From contig JAFGNN010000025.1 in the NCBI GenBank assembly GCA_016926955.1, positions 35,586 through 99,585 on the forward strand: DNA of 64,000 nucleotides, read 5' to 3'. This stretch comes from Spirochaetales bacterium. Its GTDB lineage: Bacteria > Spirochaetota > Spirochaetia > Treponematales > UBA12059. Below are positions 44,201 through 53,739 of this stretch, in pieces (within the stretch, counting starts at the first letter, position 1; the number at the start of each line of letters is the position of its first letter). The notes beneath the pieces were generated by a model. The model saw only the letters and a list, made by a program, of their open reading frames with translations. It was not told the origin of the DNA and searched no databases. The position numbers and the translations under genes were made by a program.

Positions 44201-45028
44201 TCAGGGCAGGGGGACCCCGTCATCCACCATGCCTTCCGGCGTCAGGCGGAAGGCGCGACGGACGAGCTCCTGCGGCTCGGAGTAGCTTGAGCGCACCCGT
44301 GAAACCGTCATGAAGGGAAGTCTTACGGGCGTACGGTCCGGATCCAGGACCGCCTCGACCAGGTCGTACGCCGAGTAGCGGGCCGGAAAGCGGTGAAGCT
44401 CGGCGCCGCCGGAACCTTCAATCGCGCGAAGCCGCCAGCGCGCGGGGCCGAAGAAGGCGGCGAGCGGTCCCTCCAGACGGATCAGGTCCACCGCGAGGCG
44501 TTGCGCCCCGGGCTCGAGGTCAAGGGCTCCGACGACGGGGCCGGCGTCGGGCCCCAAGGTCTCGAAGCTCAGGCGGACCCCGTCCTCGCGCACGGAGACG
44601 GGAAGCGCGCTCGCCAGGGAGGTGGTCCCGGAAGCCGGGTGAAGCGGCAGGAGCAGCAGGGCGGAGAGGACCGCAGCGAGCGAGGAAAGCGTGAACAGGG
44701 GGAAACCCGCGGCGCGCGGAAACGCCGACGAGAGAACGCCGAGCGCGGCCAGGGCCGCCGACCAGACAGGCAAGCCCCGCTCCGCGAGTCGAACCGAGCC
44801 GGGACCCGCAAGCAGGATGGCGGCGGATGCCGCCGCGATCGCCATCGACACGCTCGCGATGACGCCGCGCCGGGCGGGAACCTCCGCGCGGCGAGCCAGC
44901 TCGGACAGGGCGCGGAAGCCCTGCCCGAGCGCGAGGCCTGCCCCGAGCGCCGCGAACGCCGCGGCTACCCAGGGGTCGAGCCACCACGGGAAAGCGCCGC
45001 GCACGGCGGTCCAGGCTTCAGAATCCAT
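44201..45028 (-). CDS. Membrane protein of unknown function, coupled to the M32 peptidase
   Basis: The 275-residue product has four N-terminal membrane spans (~20-145: WVAAAFAALGAGLALGQ, VSMAIAAASAAILLA, WSAALAALGVLSSAF, LSSLAAVLSALLLLPL). A soluble, beta-rich C-terminal domain of ~130 residues follows (VREDGVRLSFETLGPDAG ... LRAIEGSGGAELHRFPARYSAYDLVEAVL). No family was recognised. The ATG lies inside the last codons of the peptidase gene (11-bp overlap), so translation is coupled, but a shared function is not evident. Confidence 0.8.
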   Translation of the reverse strand: MDSEAWTAVRGAFPWWLDPWVAAAFAALGAGLALGQGFRALSELARRAEVPARRGVIASVSMAIAAASAAILLAGPGSVRLAERGLPVWSAALAALGVLSSAFPRAAGFPLFTLSSLAAVLSALLLLPLHPASGTTSLASALPVSVREDGVRLSFETLGPDAGPVVGALDLEPGAQRLAVDLIRLEGPLAAFFGPARWRLRAIEGSGGAELHRFPARYSAYDLVEAVLDPDRTPVRLPFMTVSRVRSSYSEPQELVRRAFRLTPEGMVDDGVPLP

Positions 45029-46541
45029 AGACGCGGCCGTACTTCTCCTCGAGGTATTTCACGAAATGGCGCGCCGAGAGGCTCTCGCCCGTGACGGCCA
45101 GCACGAGCTCGTCGGGCAGCAGGGTCGCGGCCTTCGAGTGGATGTTATTCCGGAGCCAGGCGAGGATGGCCTCGAGGCCAGCCTTGCTGGCGACGGAAGC
45201 GTCGAGGCCGGGGATGTCCTTCCGCATGGCGTTCCAGAACTGGGCGGCGTAGAGGTTGCCGAGGGAGTAGGAGGGGAAGTACCCGAAGCCGCCGAAGCTC
45301 CAGTGGACGTCCTGCAGGCAGCCTTCGCCGTCGTTCGCGGGCTCGATGCCGAGCAGCTCCTTGCACTTGGCGTTCCAGGCCGCGGGCACGTCCTCGACCT
45401 TGAGCCTGCCGGAAACCAGCGCAGATTCGATTTCGAAGCGAAGGATGATGTGCAGGCCGTAGGTGACCTCGTCGGCCTCCACGCGGATCAGCGAGGGCTC
45501 GACCTTGTTGACGGCGCGCACGAAGTCCTCGACGCTCACGCCGCGCAGGGTTTCGCCCAAGGTCGCCTGCAGCTTCGGCCACCGGCTCTTCCAGAAGGCC
45601 TCGGAGCGGCCGACGACGTTCTCCCACATGCGGGACTGCGATTCGTGGATGCCGAAGGAGGCCGAATCGGCCAGCGAGGTGCGCGCGTATTCGGGCGAGG
45701 GCGCCATGCCGAGCTCGTAGAGGGCGTGCCCGCATTCGTGCATCGCGCTGAAAAGGCTGGAGACGAAGAAGTCCTCGTGGTATCGGGAGGTGATGCGGAC
45801 GTCGTCCGCGCCGAGCGTGGTGGTGAAGGGATGCGCCGACTTGTCCAGCCGCGCGCGGTCGCGCGGGAACGAGAGCTCGTCGAGCACCCATTCCGAGAGC
45901 GCCACCTGCGCCGCCTCGGGGCAATGCCGGTGGATGGGCGCGTCGTCGACCTGGGGCCGCGAGCGGATCTTCCCGAGCAGGGCGACGAGTTCGGTCCGGA
46001 GCTCGCCGAAGACCTTCGCGATCGATTCCTCGCTCGAGCCCGGCTCGAAATCGTCAAGGAAGACGTCGTAGGGCTTCTTCGCCGGGTCGATGCAGGCCGC
46101 CACCCGGAGGCGGAGCTCGAGCATCTTCGAGAGGTGAGGGGCGAAGGCCTTGAATTCCGATTTCTGCCGCGCCTCGGCCCAAGCCGCCTGGGCCAGGCTG
46201 CCGGCGCGCGCGAGTTCCTCGACCAGGGCCTTGGGAATCTTCACCGCGCGCGTGTAGCCGCGGTGCAAGGTGCGGAGGTAGGCACGGTCGAGCGGCGCGA
46301 GCGCTTCGTCTCCCGCCGGGTTCGAGTCGGTCGAGCCGAGAGCGGCAAGGAGTTCGCCGATCTCCGGAAGCGTTCCCTTCTCGTGGGCCAGGCCTTCGAT
46401 CATGGCCAGCTGCTCGGCTCGCTCCGCCACGCCCGCTGAGGGCATGTAGGTTTCCTGGTCCCAACCGAGGACCGCGCCGATGCGCGCCACCAGGTTCCGC
46501 TCGCGGTCGAGGAAGCGGAGGCGTTCCAATTTGTCGTTCAT
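45018..46541 (-). CDS. M32 metallocarboxypeptidase (Taq-type)
   Basis: The 507-residue zinc peptidase removes C-terminal residues from peptides in the cytoplasm. M32 motifs are all present: HPFTTTLGADDVRITSRY (HPF and DxRxT), the zinc site HECGH, GIHESQSRMWE, LHIILRFEIE and GCLQDVHWSFGGFGYFPSYSLGN. The length matches the family. ATG 46541 follows GAAGGAGA. It is transcribed away from the adjacent 1023-residue membrane protein gene. Confidence 0.95.
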   Translation of the reverse strand: MNDKLERLRFLDRERNLVARIGAVLGWDQETYMPSAGVAERAEQLAMIEGLAHEKGTLPEIGELLAALGSTDSNPAGDEALAPLDRAYLRTLHRGYTRAVKIPKALVEELARAGSLAQAAWAEARQKSEFKAFAPHLSKMLELRLRVAACIDPAKKPYDVFLDDFEPGSSEESIAKVFGELRTELVALLGKIRSRPQVDDAPIHRHCPEAAQVALSEWVLDELSFPRDRARLDKSAHPFTTTLGADDVRITSRYHEDFFVSSLFSAMHECGHALYELGMAPSPEYARTSLADSASFGIHESQSRMWENVVGRSEAFWKSRWPKLQATLGETLRGVSVEDFVRAVNKVEPSLIRVEADEVTYGLHIILRFEIESALVSGRLKVEDVPAAWNAKCKELLGIEPANDGEGCLQDVHWSFGGFGYFPSYSLGNLYAAQFWNAMRKDIPGLDASVASKAGLEAILAWLRNNIHSKAATLLPDELVLAVTGESLSARHFVKYLEEKYGRVYGF

Positions 46542-46707
46542 GGGTTCTCCTTCGGATCGTCCCCGCGTCGCGGCACGGGTTCCGCCGCGCCGCGGGCGCG
46601 GGCGCGGGGAATGGTAATCCGATTCCGGCGTTGACGCAAGGCGAGCGACAAGGCCAGAATGGCAGCCTGAAATATCCGCGACAAGCCACGAACGGGAGCC
46701 CAATCAT

Positions 46708-49700
46708 ATGGACGAAAACGAAAAGATCGACGAGCCGCTCGAAACGGGAAGCGATGGCGTGAACGCGGCGAAGGGGGAAGCCGGCTCCTCAGGCGCGAAT
46801 CCCGTAGCCTCCCCGGAAGCCGGCGCTGATGCCGCCCGGGAAGCGCCCGACGAGGCCGCGGCGCCGGGCGGAAGCGAGGCCCGGCTCGAAGCCGCCTCGC
46901 CCGATGCCCCCGATGCCGAAACGGACGCCGAGGCGGCCTCTCCCGCTGCTACCGGCGCGGAAACGCCCGACGCGGCCCCGACTGCTGCCGGCGGAAAGGC
47001 TCAGGGCCGCTCGCGACACGAGAAGAAGAAAATCCCCTTCCTCATCCGGCTGCTGCTCGGCCTGGTCAAGGCCGTCCTGGTCGTCGCGCTCGTCGTCGTC
47101 CTCGCCGCGGCGCTCCTCGTGGCCTGGTCGTCGCTGAACCGCCAAAATCCGCTGTCCGCGCTGCCCGACGGTTTCGACGCCTACGTACGCGTCGAATCGG
47201 CCTCGGCGCTGCTCACCGAGCTGGTCGAGCTGGAGGTCGCCGACCTGGTGCTCGCCTCGCCCGAGCTGGCGGGCGCACGCGCCGCGGTGACAGCCCTGCG
47301 CGCCTCGGGCATCCTCGACTCCCCGCTGCTCAGGACCCTGGCGGATGTCAGGCTCGACGCCGCACTTTACGGGAAGGGCGATTTCCTGGCCGTTGCCCGT
47401 CTCGGCTGGCGTTCGGCGGCCACCCGGCTCGCCATGGCTGCCGGTCCTCTGGCCGTGCGCGCCGCCGAATACGCCGAGCTCGACGGTCTCTCGTTCGAGC
47501 GCTCCGGCGGCCCGGCCCGCTTCGTCTACTCGCCCCCGGGGCCCGCCGGACAGGCTCGGATGAGCATCCACGCCGCAGGCCGCGGCGACCTCCTGGTCAT
47601 AGCCTCGTCCGCGGCCCTGCTCGAGGGCGCGCTCGAACGCACCCGACGCCTGGCCGGGCAGAAGGAGCTCGAAGAGGCCCTCGAGCGCCCGGCTGAAGGC
47701 TCGATCCGCTTTCTCGCGCGCTCGGAGGCATGGCTCTCCGGGCTCAGGTCCTCGAAGGATCCGCTGGCCCTCATGCTCGCCGCGCTTTCCTTCCCGGATT
47801 ACGCGAGCGTGGACGTCACGGTCACCAACGCCTCCATCGAGATCACGGCCGCGGCGCCGGTCCGCTCCGACGACGCCGACCTCGCGTCGCTGGTCGATTC
47901 CCGATCGGGAGCTCCGGCGATCGTCTCGCTCTACCCCTCCTCGCTCCGCTGGGCCAGCGTCGTGGCGCTCGGATCGCCCGAAGCCCTGCTCGACATCGCG
48001 GGTCCGCGGCTCGGGCCTTCCTTCGCCGACACCCTCGAGCAGGCCGACGGAGCCCTCGAGCTGGCCTTCGGCAAGAACCTCGAAGAGCTGGTCTTCTCGT
48101 GGGCGGGCGGCGAACTCGGCGCGCTCGGCGTCGGGGAGGGCGCCGCGCCGGTCTATTTCCTCCGCGTCTCGGACGAGCGCGAACGCAAGCGCGCCTTCGA
48201 CGCCATTTTCGGTTCGATCCTGGCGAACGAAGGGGCAACGGTCCTCGTCAACGACGTGGAGCTCACGCGCATAGACCTGCCCTGGTACCTGGAATCCATC
48301 CTGGCAGCAGCCGGAGCGCGGCTTCCCGAGCCCTGGTTCTTCGTGGACGAGGGTTTCATCTTCCTTTCCACGAGCCCCGAGCCTCTGGGCGAACTCGGCC
48401 GCTCGATCCGTTCGGGCGAGCTGCTCGTCCGCACCGAGCGCTGGAAGCGCTCCGGGGGCGCCGTACCCGCCGCAGCCGCGGTCCAGGTCGTGTACTCGCT
48501 CGAGGACGCGGTGCCCTTCTTCCTCAGGACGGCCGGCCCGGTCGCCGAGGCGCTGCGCCGCTACGGCGACGGCGTCGCGACCGTGCGCTTCGACGGGGGC
48601 ACCATCCGCGTAGCGTTGGCAGCGCGGGCAAGCGGCGGCCGCGGGGTTACCTCAGTGCCGGGCTTCCCCGTCCAGGCCGAGGGACGGATCGACTCAGGCG
48701 CCCTTGCCCTGTCCGTGCGCGGCTCCCCCACCCGGCTCTACTGGATCGAGGATGGGGACACCCTGGTCGAGTACACCCCCGCGGACGGCGTCCGCCGCGA
48801 GGCTTCGCTCGACGACAGGGCCAACCTCGCGATCGAGGAAGGCGCGGCCGTCTGGGCGGTGAGCGGCCGGGGCGCGGTCTACCGGTTCACGCCCGGCCTC
48901 GAAGCCACGCCCGGCTTTCCCGTCGCCACGGGGCTTTCGCCGTCCGCGCCGCCCGCGCTCGGTCCGGGCGGCCTCCTCCTGCCGGTAAAGGACCCGGACG
49001 GCATACTCGCGGTCGACCGGTCGGGCACGACCGGACTCCTGGCTCCCTGGCTCGAGGCGAGCCTGCTCTCGCCGCCCGCCGCGCGCGCCGACGCCATGGC
49101 GTTCTACCCGAAGCGCTTCGACGGCCTCGTGCACCTGACCGGTCCCGACGGCGCGGAGCTCGGGGGCTGGCCCATCGAAGCCCCCGGCCTGGGATACGGA
49201 TCGCCCTTCTTCGTTCCCGAGGGGAAGGGTTACGGAGTCGGTTTCCTCTCCCAGTCCGGCGAGCTCGTCGTCTGGCCTTCGACAGGCTTTGTCAGGGAAC
49301 CAGGCGCGGCCGCGCCGGATCCCTCCGCACCGGCAGCGGGGATGACCCCTCGCGACATCCCCGGCACGCGCGCGTGGCTGCTCGACGGCGTGTTCTTCTC
49401 CGGCGCTGTCCACGCGCCCCTGTCCGGCCACATCTGGGCTATCGCCGAGGACGGCCGCGTCTGGCGCGTCGCTCCCGACGGCAGCGTCTCGTCCTTGTCA
49501 GCGGACGACGCGGAGGCGGGAACGGGCTCGCGCTTCCCGCGCGGCAAGGAAGCCCGCCTCATGCTCCGCGACGTCGACGGCGACGGCCTCGAGGAAGCCT
49601 TCGTCTACGGCGCCGGAGGCGCGGTGGGCGGAATCGATCACGACCTTTCGCCGCTCGCCGGCTTTCCGCTGCCCGGAGGACGCGAGCCCTCGTTCGCCGA

Positions 49701-49779
49701 CCTCGACGGCGACGGCCGCGTCGAGCTCGTCTCGGCCGGCTTCGACGGCGCCGTCCGCGCCTGGAGGTTCCCGAAATGA
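46708..49779 (+). CDS. Large membrane-anchored protein with C-terminal FG-GAP-like propeller
   Basis: The 1023-residue protein starts with a ~105-residue Ala/Glu/Pro-rich cytoplasmic tail and one membrane span (~117-139, LVKAVLVVALVVVLAAALLVAW). A long extracytoplasmic part follows. The middle third (~150-620) resembles DUF3352-type domains (FDAYVRVESASALL, LVIASSAALLEGALE). The last ~350 residues look like a beta-propeller, with calcium-binding-like DVDGDGLEEAFVYG and DLDGDGRVELVSAGFDG repeats near the end. Function is unknown; an envelope scaffold or sensor is a guess. ATG 46708 has a GGGAG upstream, and the stop overlaps the next ATG. Confidence 0.82.
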   Translation: MDENEKIDEPLETGSDGVNAAKGEAGSSGANPVASPEAGADAAREAPDEAAAPGGSEARLEAASPDAPDAETDAEAASPAATGAETPDAAPTAAGGKAQGRSRHEKKKIPFLIRLLLGLVKAVLVVALVVVLAAALLVAWSSLNRQNPLSALPDGFDAYVRVESASALLTELVELEVADLVLASPELAGARAAVTALRASGILDSPLLRTLADVRLDAALYGKGDFLAVARLGWRSAATRLAMAAGPLAVRAAEYAELDGLSFERSGGPARFVYSPPGPAGQARMSIHAAGRGDLLVIASSAALLEGALERTRRLAGQKELEEALERPAEGSIRFLARSEAWLSGLRSSKDPLALMLAALSFPDYASVDVTVTNASIEITAAAPVRSDDADLASLVDSRSGAPAIVSLYPSSLRWASVVALGSPEALLDIAGPRLGPSFADTLEQADGALELAFGKNLEELVFSWAGGELGALGVGEGAAPVYFLRVSDERERKRAFDAIFGSILANEGATVLVNDVELTRIDLPWYLESILAAAGARLPEPWFFVDEGFIFLSTSPEPLGELGRSIRSGELLVRTERWKRSGGAVPAAAAVQVVYSLEDAVPFFLRTAGPVAEALRRYGDGVATVRFDGGTIRVALAARASGGRGVTSVPGFPVQAEGRIDSGALALSVRGSPTRLYWIEDGDTLVEYTPADGVRREASLDDRANLAIEEGAAVWAVSGRGAVYRFTPGLEATPGFPVATGLSPSAPPALGPGGLLLPVKDPDGILAVDRSGTTGLLAPWLEASLLSPPAARADAMAFYPKRFDGLVHLTGPDGAELGGWPIEAPGLGYGSPFFVPEGKGYGVGFLSQSGELVVWPSTGFVREPGAAAPDPSAPAAGMTPRDIPGTRAWLLDGVFFSGAVHAPLSGHIWAIAEDGRVWRVAPDGSVSSLSADDAEAGTGSRFPRGKEARLMLRDVDGDGLEEAFVYGAGGAVGGIDHDLSPLAGFPLPGGREPSFADLDGDGRVELVSAGFDGAVRAWRFPK

Positions 49780-50996
49780 TCCAAAGCAAGCGCCGCGCGG
49801 CGCTCCGCATTCTGGCGGCCTCGCTCGCTGCCGCCCTCCCCTTCCTCTCCTGCGCCTCGGTGCAGTCGCCGGTACGCGTCGACTCGGTCTCCGCCGAGGC
49901 GCGCGCCGACCTTGACGCCCTCGAGTCCGAACTGGTCGAGGCCCGCATCGTAGCCGAACGCATCGAGCTGCTGCGAAGCTCGGCCGGGCTTCCCGCCGTT
50001 TCGGGGGCCACGGTCCCCTCGCCGGGCTCCCCGGCGGCGGAGCTGGAAAGCCTCAACCTGGAGCTCGCCTCCCTGCTCGACGCCTCGAGGCGTCGGCTTG
50101 CCGCCCTCGAACCCAAAGGCGACGAAGCGGCGGCGGTCCGCGGCGCATCGCCGGCGTGGTACGCCGCGCTCGAGGCTCTGCGCGGAGAACGCGCCCTGCT
50201 CGCTGGCGACCGCAAAAGCGCCGAAGCGGCGCTTCAGTCGGCTTTGGCCCTGGCCCCGGACGCCGAGTTCGCGTTGATCCTGCGTTCCCGGCTCGCCCCG
50301 AGCCCGGAGGGCAGGCTGGAGGCGCTCGAGAAGGCCCTCCCGATAGCCGACGGTACCTTCCGGCTCGAGGTCGAGCGCGGCTCCGCCCTGCTCGCGCTCG
50401 GTCGGAGCGCCGAGGCACTGGCTGCCTTCGACGCATCGCTGCCCTTCCTTCCGGAGCCGTGGTCAAGGCTGCGGGTTCCCGAGCGCGAAAAAGCCTGGGC
50501 CCTCCGCGAAGGCCCGGCCGGCGGATCGGTCCTTGCCGCGCTGGGCGACGGGCCTTCGACCTGGACGGCCTTCGCCGCCCTGCTTCGCGATCGCTCCACC
50601 TTGCTCGACGCGCTCCCCGGAGCGGCCAAGTCGGACCCGGCTGCGCTCGAAGCCCTCGAAAAGGCGGGCATACTGCCCTCCGGCCTCGACGCGGGCGCCG
50701 CCCGCTCCGCCTCGGCCGAGCCGCCCACGCGATCCGAAGCGGCATATGTGCTGTGGCGCCTCGTCATGCGGTCACGGCCCGAGCAGCTCGACCGCTACTC
50801 GAAGCGCTACGCGCGTCGCAAGAGCCCAATAGAGGACGTGGCGGTCGAGCACCCCGCCTTCGACGCGGTACTCGGCCTGGTCGAACTCGAGATCATGGAA
50901 CTGCCCGACGGCCTCTCCTTCATCCCGGACGCGTATCCGTCCGGCTACGACCTCGACCGGTGGGTCCGCGCCGCCGACAAGGCCGCTGCCCGGTGA
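49776..50996 (+). CDS. TPR-type lipoprotein
   Basis: The 406-residue product has a lipobox (LPFLSC, Cys ~26) after a basic N-region, then helical repeats of TPR character, including AWYAALEALRGERALLAGDRKSAEAALQSAL and a GSALLALGRSAEALAAFDASL unit (~130-240). The C-terminal ~90 residues (PTRSEAAYVLWRLVMRS ... DVAVEHPAFDAVLGLVELEIMEL) resemble an S-layer-homology-like helical unit. It starts with an ATGA overlap on the propeller protein and ends in a GTGA overlap with recG, so the three genes are translationally coupled. Both envelope proteins may act together. Confidence 0.8.
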   Translation: MIQSKRRAALRILAASLAAALPFLSCASVQSPVRVDSVSAEARADLDALESELVEARIVAERIELLRSSAGLPAVSGATVPSPGSPAAELESLNLELASLLDASRRRLAALEPKGDEAAAVRGASPAWYAALEALRGERALLAGDRKSAEAALQSALALAPDAEFALILRSRLAPSPEGRLEALEKALPIADGTFRLEVERGSALLALGRSAEALAAFDASLPFLPEPWSRLRVPEREKAWALREGPAGGSVLAALGDGPSTWTAFAALLRDRSTLLDALPGAAKSDPAALEALEKAGILPSGLDAGAARSASAEPPTRSEAAYVLWRLVMRSRPEQLDRYSKRYARRKSPIEDVAVEHPAFDAVLGLVELEIMELPDGLSFIPDAYPSGYDLDRWVRAADKAAAR

Positions 50997-53056
50997 CGCT
51001 CCGCGAGCTCGAGCAGTCGGTCGAAACCCTGAGCGGCGTCGGCAAGGCCGTGGCGGCCCGCCTCGCGCGGCTCGGGGTCTACTCCATCGCCGACCTGCTC
51101 GTGCGCTTTCCCCGCGATTACGACGACAGGACCGAGCCTCGCCCCTTCAGCGAGTGGTCGCGCGGCCGCGTCAATACGGTGGCCCGCGTCGTCGCGCACG
51201 AGTGGTTCGGCTTCGGGCGCATGCGCACCCTGAAGCTCGTCCTTGACGACGGCAGCGCGCGCGCGGTCGCGCCGTGCTTCAATCGCCCTTTCCTCGCGGA
51301 TCGGCATCCGGAAGGCTCCCTCGTCAAGGTGCTGGGTTCCTTCGCGCCCAAATTCGGCGAGCTGCAGGGAGCCAACGCCACGCTGGAGAGCGCCGAGGAG
51401 GGGGAAGGTCCTTCCAACGGGATCCTGCCCGTATACTCGCTGACCGAGGGGCTGGCCCAGGGCGCGTTGCGTTCCTTCGCTTCTCGCGCGCTCTCGATGT
51501 ACGGCGAGCGCCTCGAGGACGAACTGCCTCCGAGTCTGCGCGAACGTCGCCGCCTGCTCCCCATCTCCGCGGCTCTGAGGGGGCTCCACTTTCCCGAGGG
51601 ACGGGCCGGACTCGAGGAAGCGCGCCGCTCGCTGGCCTGGTCGGAGCTGTTCTTCTTCCAATTGCTCGTGAAAAAGCGCGCGGCCTCACGCCGCGAACGT
51701 CCGGTCGAGCGACGCCCAATCACGGGCGAGCTCAAGCGGCGCCTGCTCGCGCGGCTGCCCTTCGAACCCACCTCGGACCAGCTGAAGGTGGTCGCCGAAA
51801 TAGAGGCGGACCTCGCCTCGCCTGTTCCCATGGCGAGGCTTCTGCAGGGCGACGTGGGCTCCGGCAAGACCCTGGTGGCTTTCCTTGCCGCCCTGGACGT
51901 AATAGAGGCGGGCGGCCAGGTCGCCGTCATGGCCCCCACCGAGCTGCTGGCGCGCCAGCACGCCGAGAGCGCCGCGCGTCTCCTCGAACCGGCTGGAGTC
52001 CGCCTCGCCTTCCTTTCAGGCAACGCCCGCGACTCGGCGCGCCGCCCCCTCCTCTCCGCTCTGGCTTCCGGCGAGGTAGACCTCGTCATCGGAACCCAGG
52101 CCCTCTTCTCGGAGGACGTCGCCTATCGCCGGCTCTCGCTCGTCGTGGTGGACGAACAGCACCGCTTCGGCGTCGTCCAGCGCGCCGCGCTGGCCAGGAA
52201 GGGCAGTTCCCCCGACCTGCTCCTCATGTCCGCCACGCCCATCCCGCGCACCCTCGCGCTTACGGTCTACGGCGACCTTTCCGTCTCGGTCATCCGGACC
52301 ATGCCGCCGGGCCGCACGCCCGTCGCCACGCACCTTGCGCGCATGGGCAACGAGCGCAAGGTCTACGACTTCGTGCGCCGGGAGCTCGAAGCGGGACATC
52401 AGGCTTACTTCGTCTATCCGGCCATCGAAGGCGACGGCGAGTCCGAACTGAAGGACGCGGTGGCCATGCAGGAGACGCTCGCGCGCGAAGTGTACCCGGA
52501 CCGCAGGGTCGGCATCGTGCACTCGCGCGTGAACGACGCGGAAAAACGGGAGACCATGGAGGCCTTCAGGTCCGGAGGGCTCGACATCCTCGTCGCGACC
52601 AGCGTGGTCGAGGTCGGCGTCGACGTGCCGAACGCCACCTGCATGGTCATCGAGCACGCGGAGCGATTCGGCCTCGCGGCCCTCCACCAGCTCCGGGGTC
52701 GCGTCGGCCGTTCCTCGCTTCCTTCATATTGCTTCCTCGTATACGCCGCCCCGCTTGCCGAGGACTCGAAGCGCCGCCTCATGGCCCTCAAGGAATCCGG
52801 CGACGGATTCGAGCTCGCGGAGGAAGATCTGCGCATCCGCGGCCCCGGCGACCTCGTGGGGACCGCGCAATCGGGAGCCTTCAGGCTCGCCGTGGCCGAC
52901 CCGATCCGCGACTCCGCCCTGCTCGAGGAAGCGCGCGAGGATGCCGCCGCGATCATCGAAGCGGATCCGAACCTGCTCCGGCCCGAGCACGCGCTTCTGC
53001 GCGGGGTCGTCGCCTCGGGCGGTGGCCTCCGCGGCGAACGGGCTTCGCGCAGCTGA
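50993..53056 (+). CDS. recG: ATP-dependent DNA helicase RecG
   Basis: RecG regresses stalled replication forks and branch-migrates Holliday junctions. The 687-residue protein has the N-terminal wedge (OB-fold) domain, ~1-230: SGVGKAVAARLARLGVYSIADLLVRFPRDYDDR. Superfamily 2 motifs are Walker A LLQGDVGSGKT, the DEQHRFG box, LMSATPIPRTLALT, VATSVVEVGVDVPNA and LHQLRGRVGRS. A GTG start at 50993 overlaps the preceding stop. Length is typical (~680-700). Confidence 0.96.
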   Translation: MTLRELEQSVETLSGVGKAVAARLARLGVYSIADLLVRFPRDYDDRTEPRPFSEWSRGRVNTVARVVAHEWFGFGRMRTLKLVLDDGSARAVAPCFNRPFLADRHPEGSLVKVLGSFAPKFGELQGANATLESAEEGEGPSNGILPVYSLTEGLAQGALRSFASRALSMYGERLEDELPPSLRERRRLLPISAALRGLHFPEGRAGLEEARRSLAWSELFFFQLLVKKRAASRRERPVERRPITGELKRRLLARLPFEPTSDQLKVVAEIEADLASPVPMARLLQGDVGSGKTLVAFLAALDVIEAGGQVAVMAPTELLARQHAESAARLLEPAGVRLAFLSGNARDSARRPLLSALASGEVDLVIGTQALFSEDVAYRRLSLVVVDEQHRFGVVQRAALARKGSSPDLLLMSATPIPRTLALTVYGDLSVSVIRTMPPGRTPVATHLARMGNERKVYDFVRRELEAGHQAYFVYPAIEGDGESELKDAVAMQETLAREVYPDRRVGIVHSRVNDAEKRETMEAFRSGGLDILVATSVVEVGVDVPNATCMVIEHAERFGLAALHQLRGRVGRSSLPSYCFLVYAAPLAEDSKRRLMALKESGDGFELAEEDLRIRGPGDLVGTAQSGAFRLAVADPIRDSALLEEAREDAAAIIEADPNLLRPEHALLRGVVASGGGLRGERASRS

Positions 53057-53098
53057 CGGATCTGGCGGAGCAGGCGGCCCACGCGAGGCGAAGGGCTC

Positions 53099-53668
53099 CT
53101 AGGCCTCCCGCCTGCCCGCTCCGTTGGCCTGGGCTCGCTGGCGTTGCGACAGCGCCTCCTCGATGGCCCGGGAACCCCGCTTGAGCACGGTCTCGGCGAG
53201 GGCCATGCAATCGATCGCCAAGTCCACCGGCACGTCGCGTCCGAACGAGCGCAGTATTGCCGCGTGCTTGCGGCGCAGATACTGGATCGAAGGAATCGTG
53301 GTACGGAAGGCCTCCGCCAGCTCCCTGTCCTTCCGGAGGAAGCGACCGTCCGGGTCTCGGCCGTTCAGCTCGAGGAAACGCGCGAGCCGTTCGGAGTCCC
53401 ACCCGGAAGGCTTGCCCCCGGCAAAGTCATTGGCGTCCATCCTGCGCCGAGCCCGCTCAGCCGCGTTTTTGGATTTCTGTGCTTTCCAGTAAGGGTGTCG
53501 GTTGCGAGCGTGCACGATGTCCTCGCTCGAACACCCGGTGCGCTCCATCCAGATCCGGGCGGCTCGGGCTTTCAGGCGCGGAGGCAGGCCCGAGTCCAGG
53601 CTGTTTTCGATGTACTCCTCGGGAGATTTGGATGCCGCTATCCGCTCTATTTGTTTTTCGTTGTCCAT
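53099..53668 (-). CDS. Helical basic protein of unknown function
   Basis: The 189-residue protein is charged and helical with no signal peptide, cysteine cluster or known motif. It begins MDNEKQIERIAASKSPEEYIENSL, has HARNRHPYWKAQKSKN (~54-69) and later IPSIQYLRRKHAAILRSFGRDVPVDLA. The composition, with many Arg and Lys in helices, hints at nucleic-acid binding but that is inference. The upstream region has an AAACGC/GCGTTT inverted repeat (53689-53712) and a weak TTGCGT/AACGAT promoter. It converges with recG. Confidence 0.7.
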   Translation of the reverse strand: MDNEKQIERIAASKSPEEYIENSLDSGLPPRLKARAARIWMERTGCSSEDIVHARNRHPYWKAQKSKNAAERARRRMDANDFAGGKPSGWDSERLARFLELNGRDPDGRFLRKDRELAEAFRTTIPSIQYLRRKHAAILRSFGRDVPVDLAIDCMALAETVLKRGSRAIEEALSQRQRAQANGAGRREA

Positions 53669-53739
53669 GTCTTAATCGTTATGCGGGCCGGTTCGAAACG
53701 CAAATGTTTTTTAGCGTTTGGTCCCGGGCGGGGAAGGCC

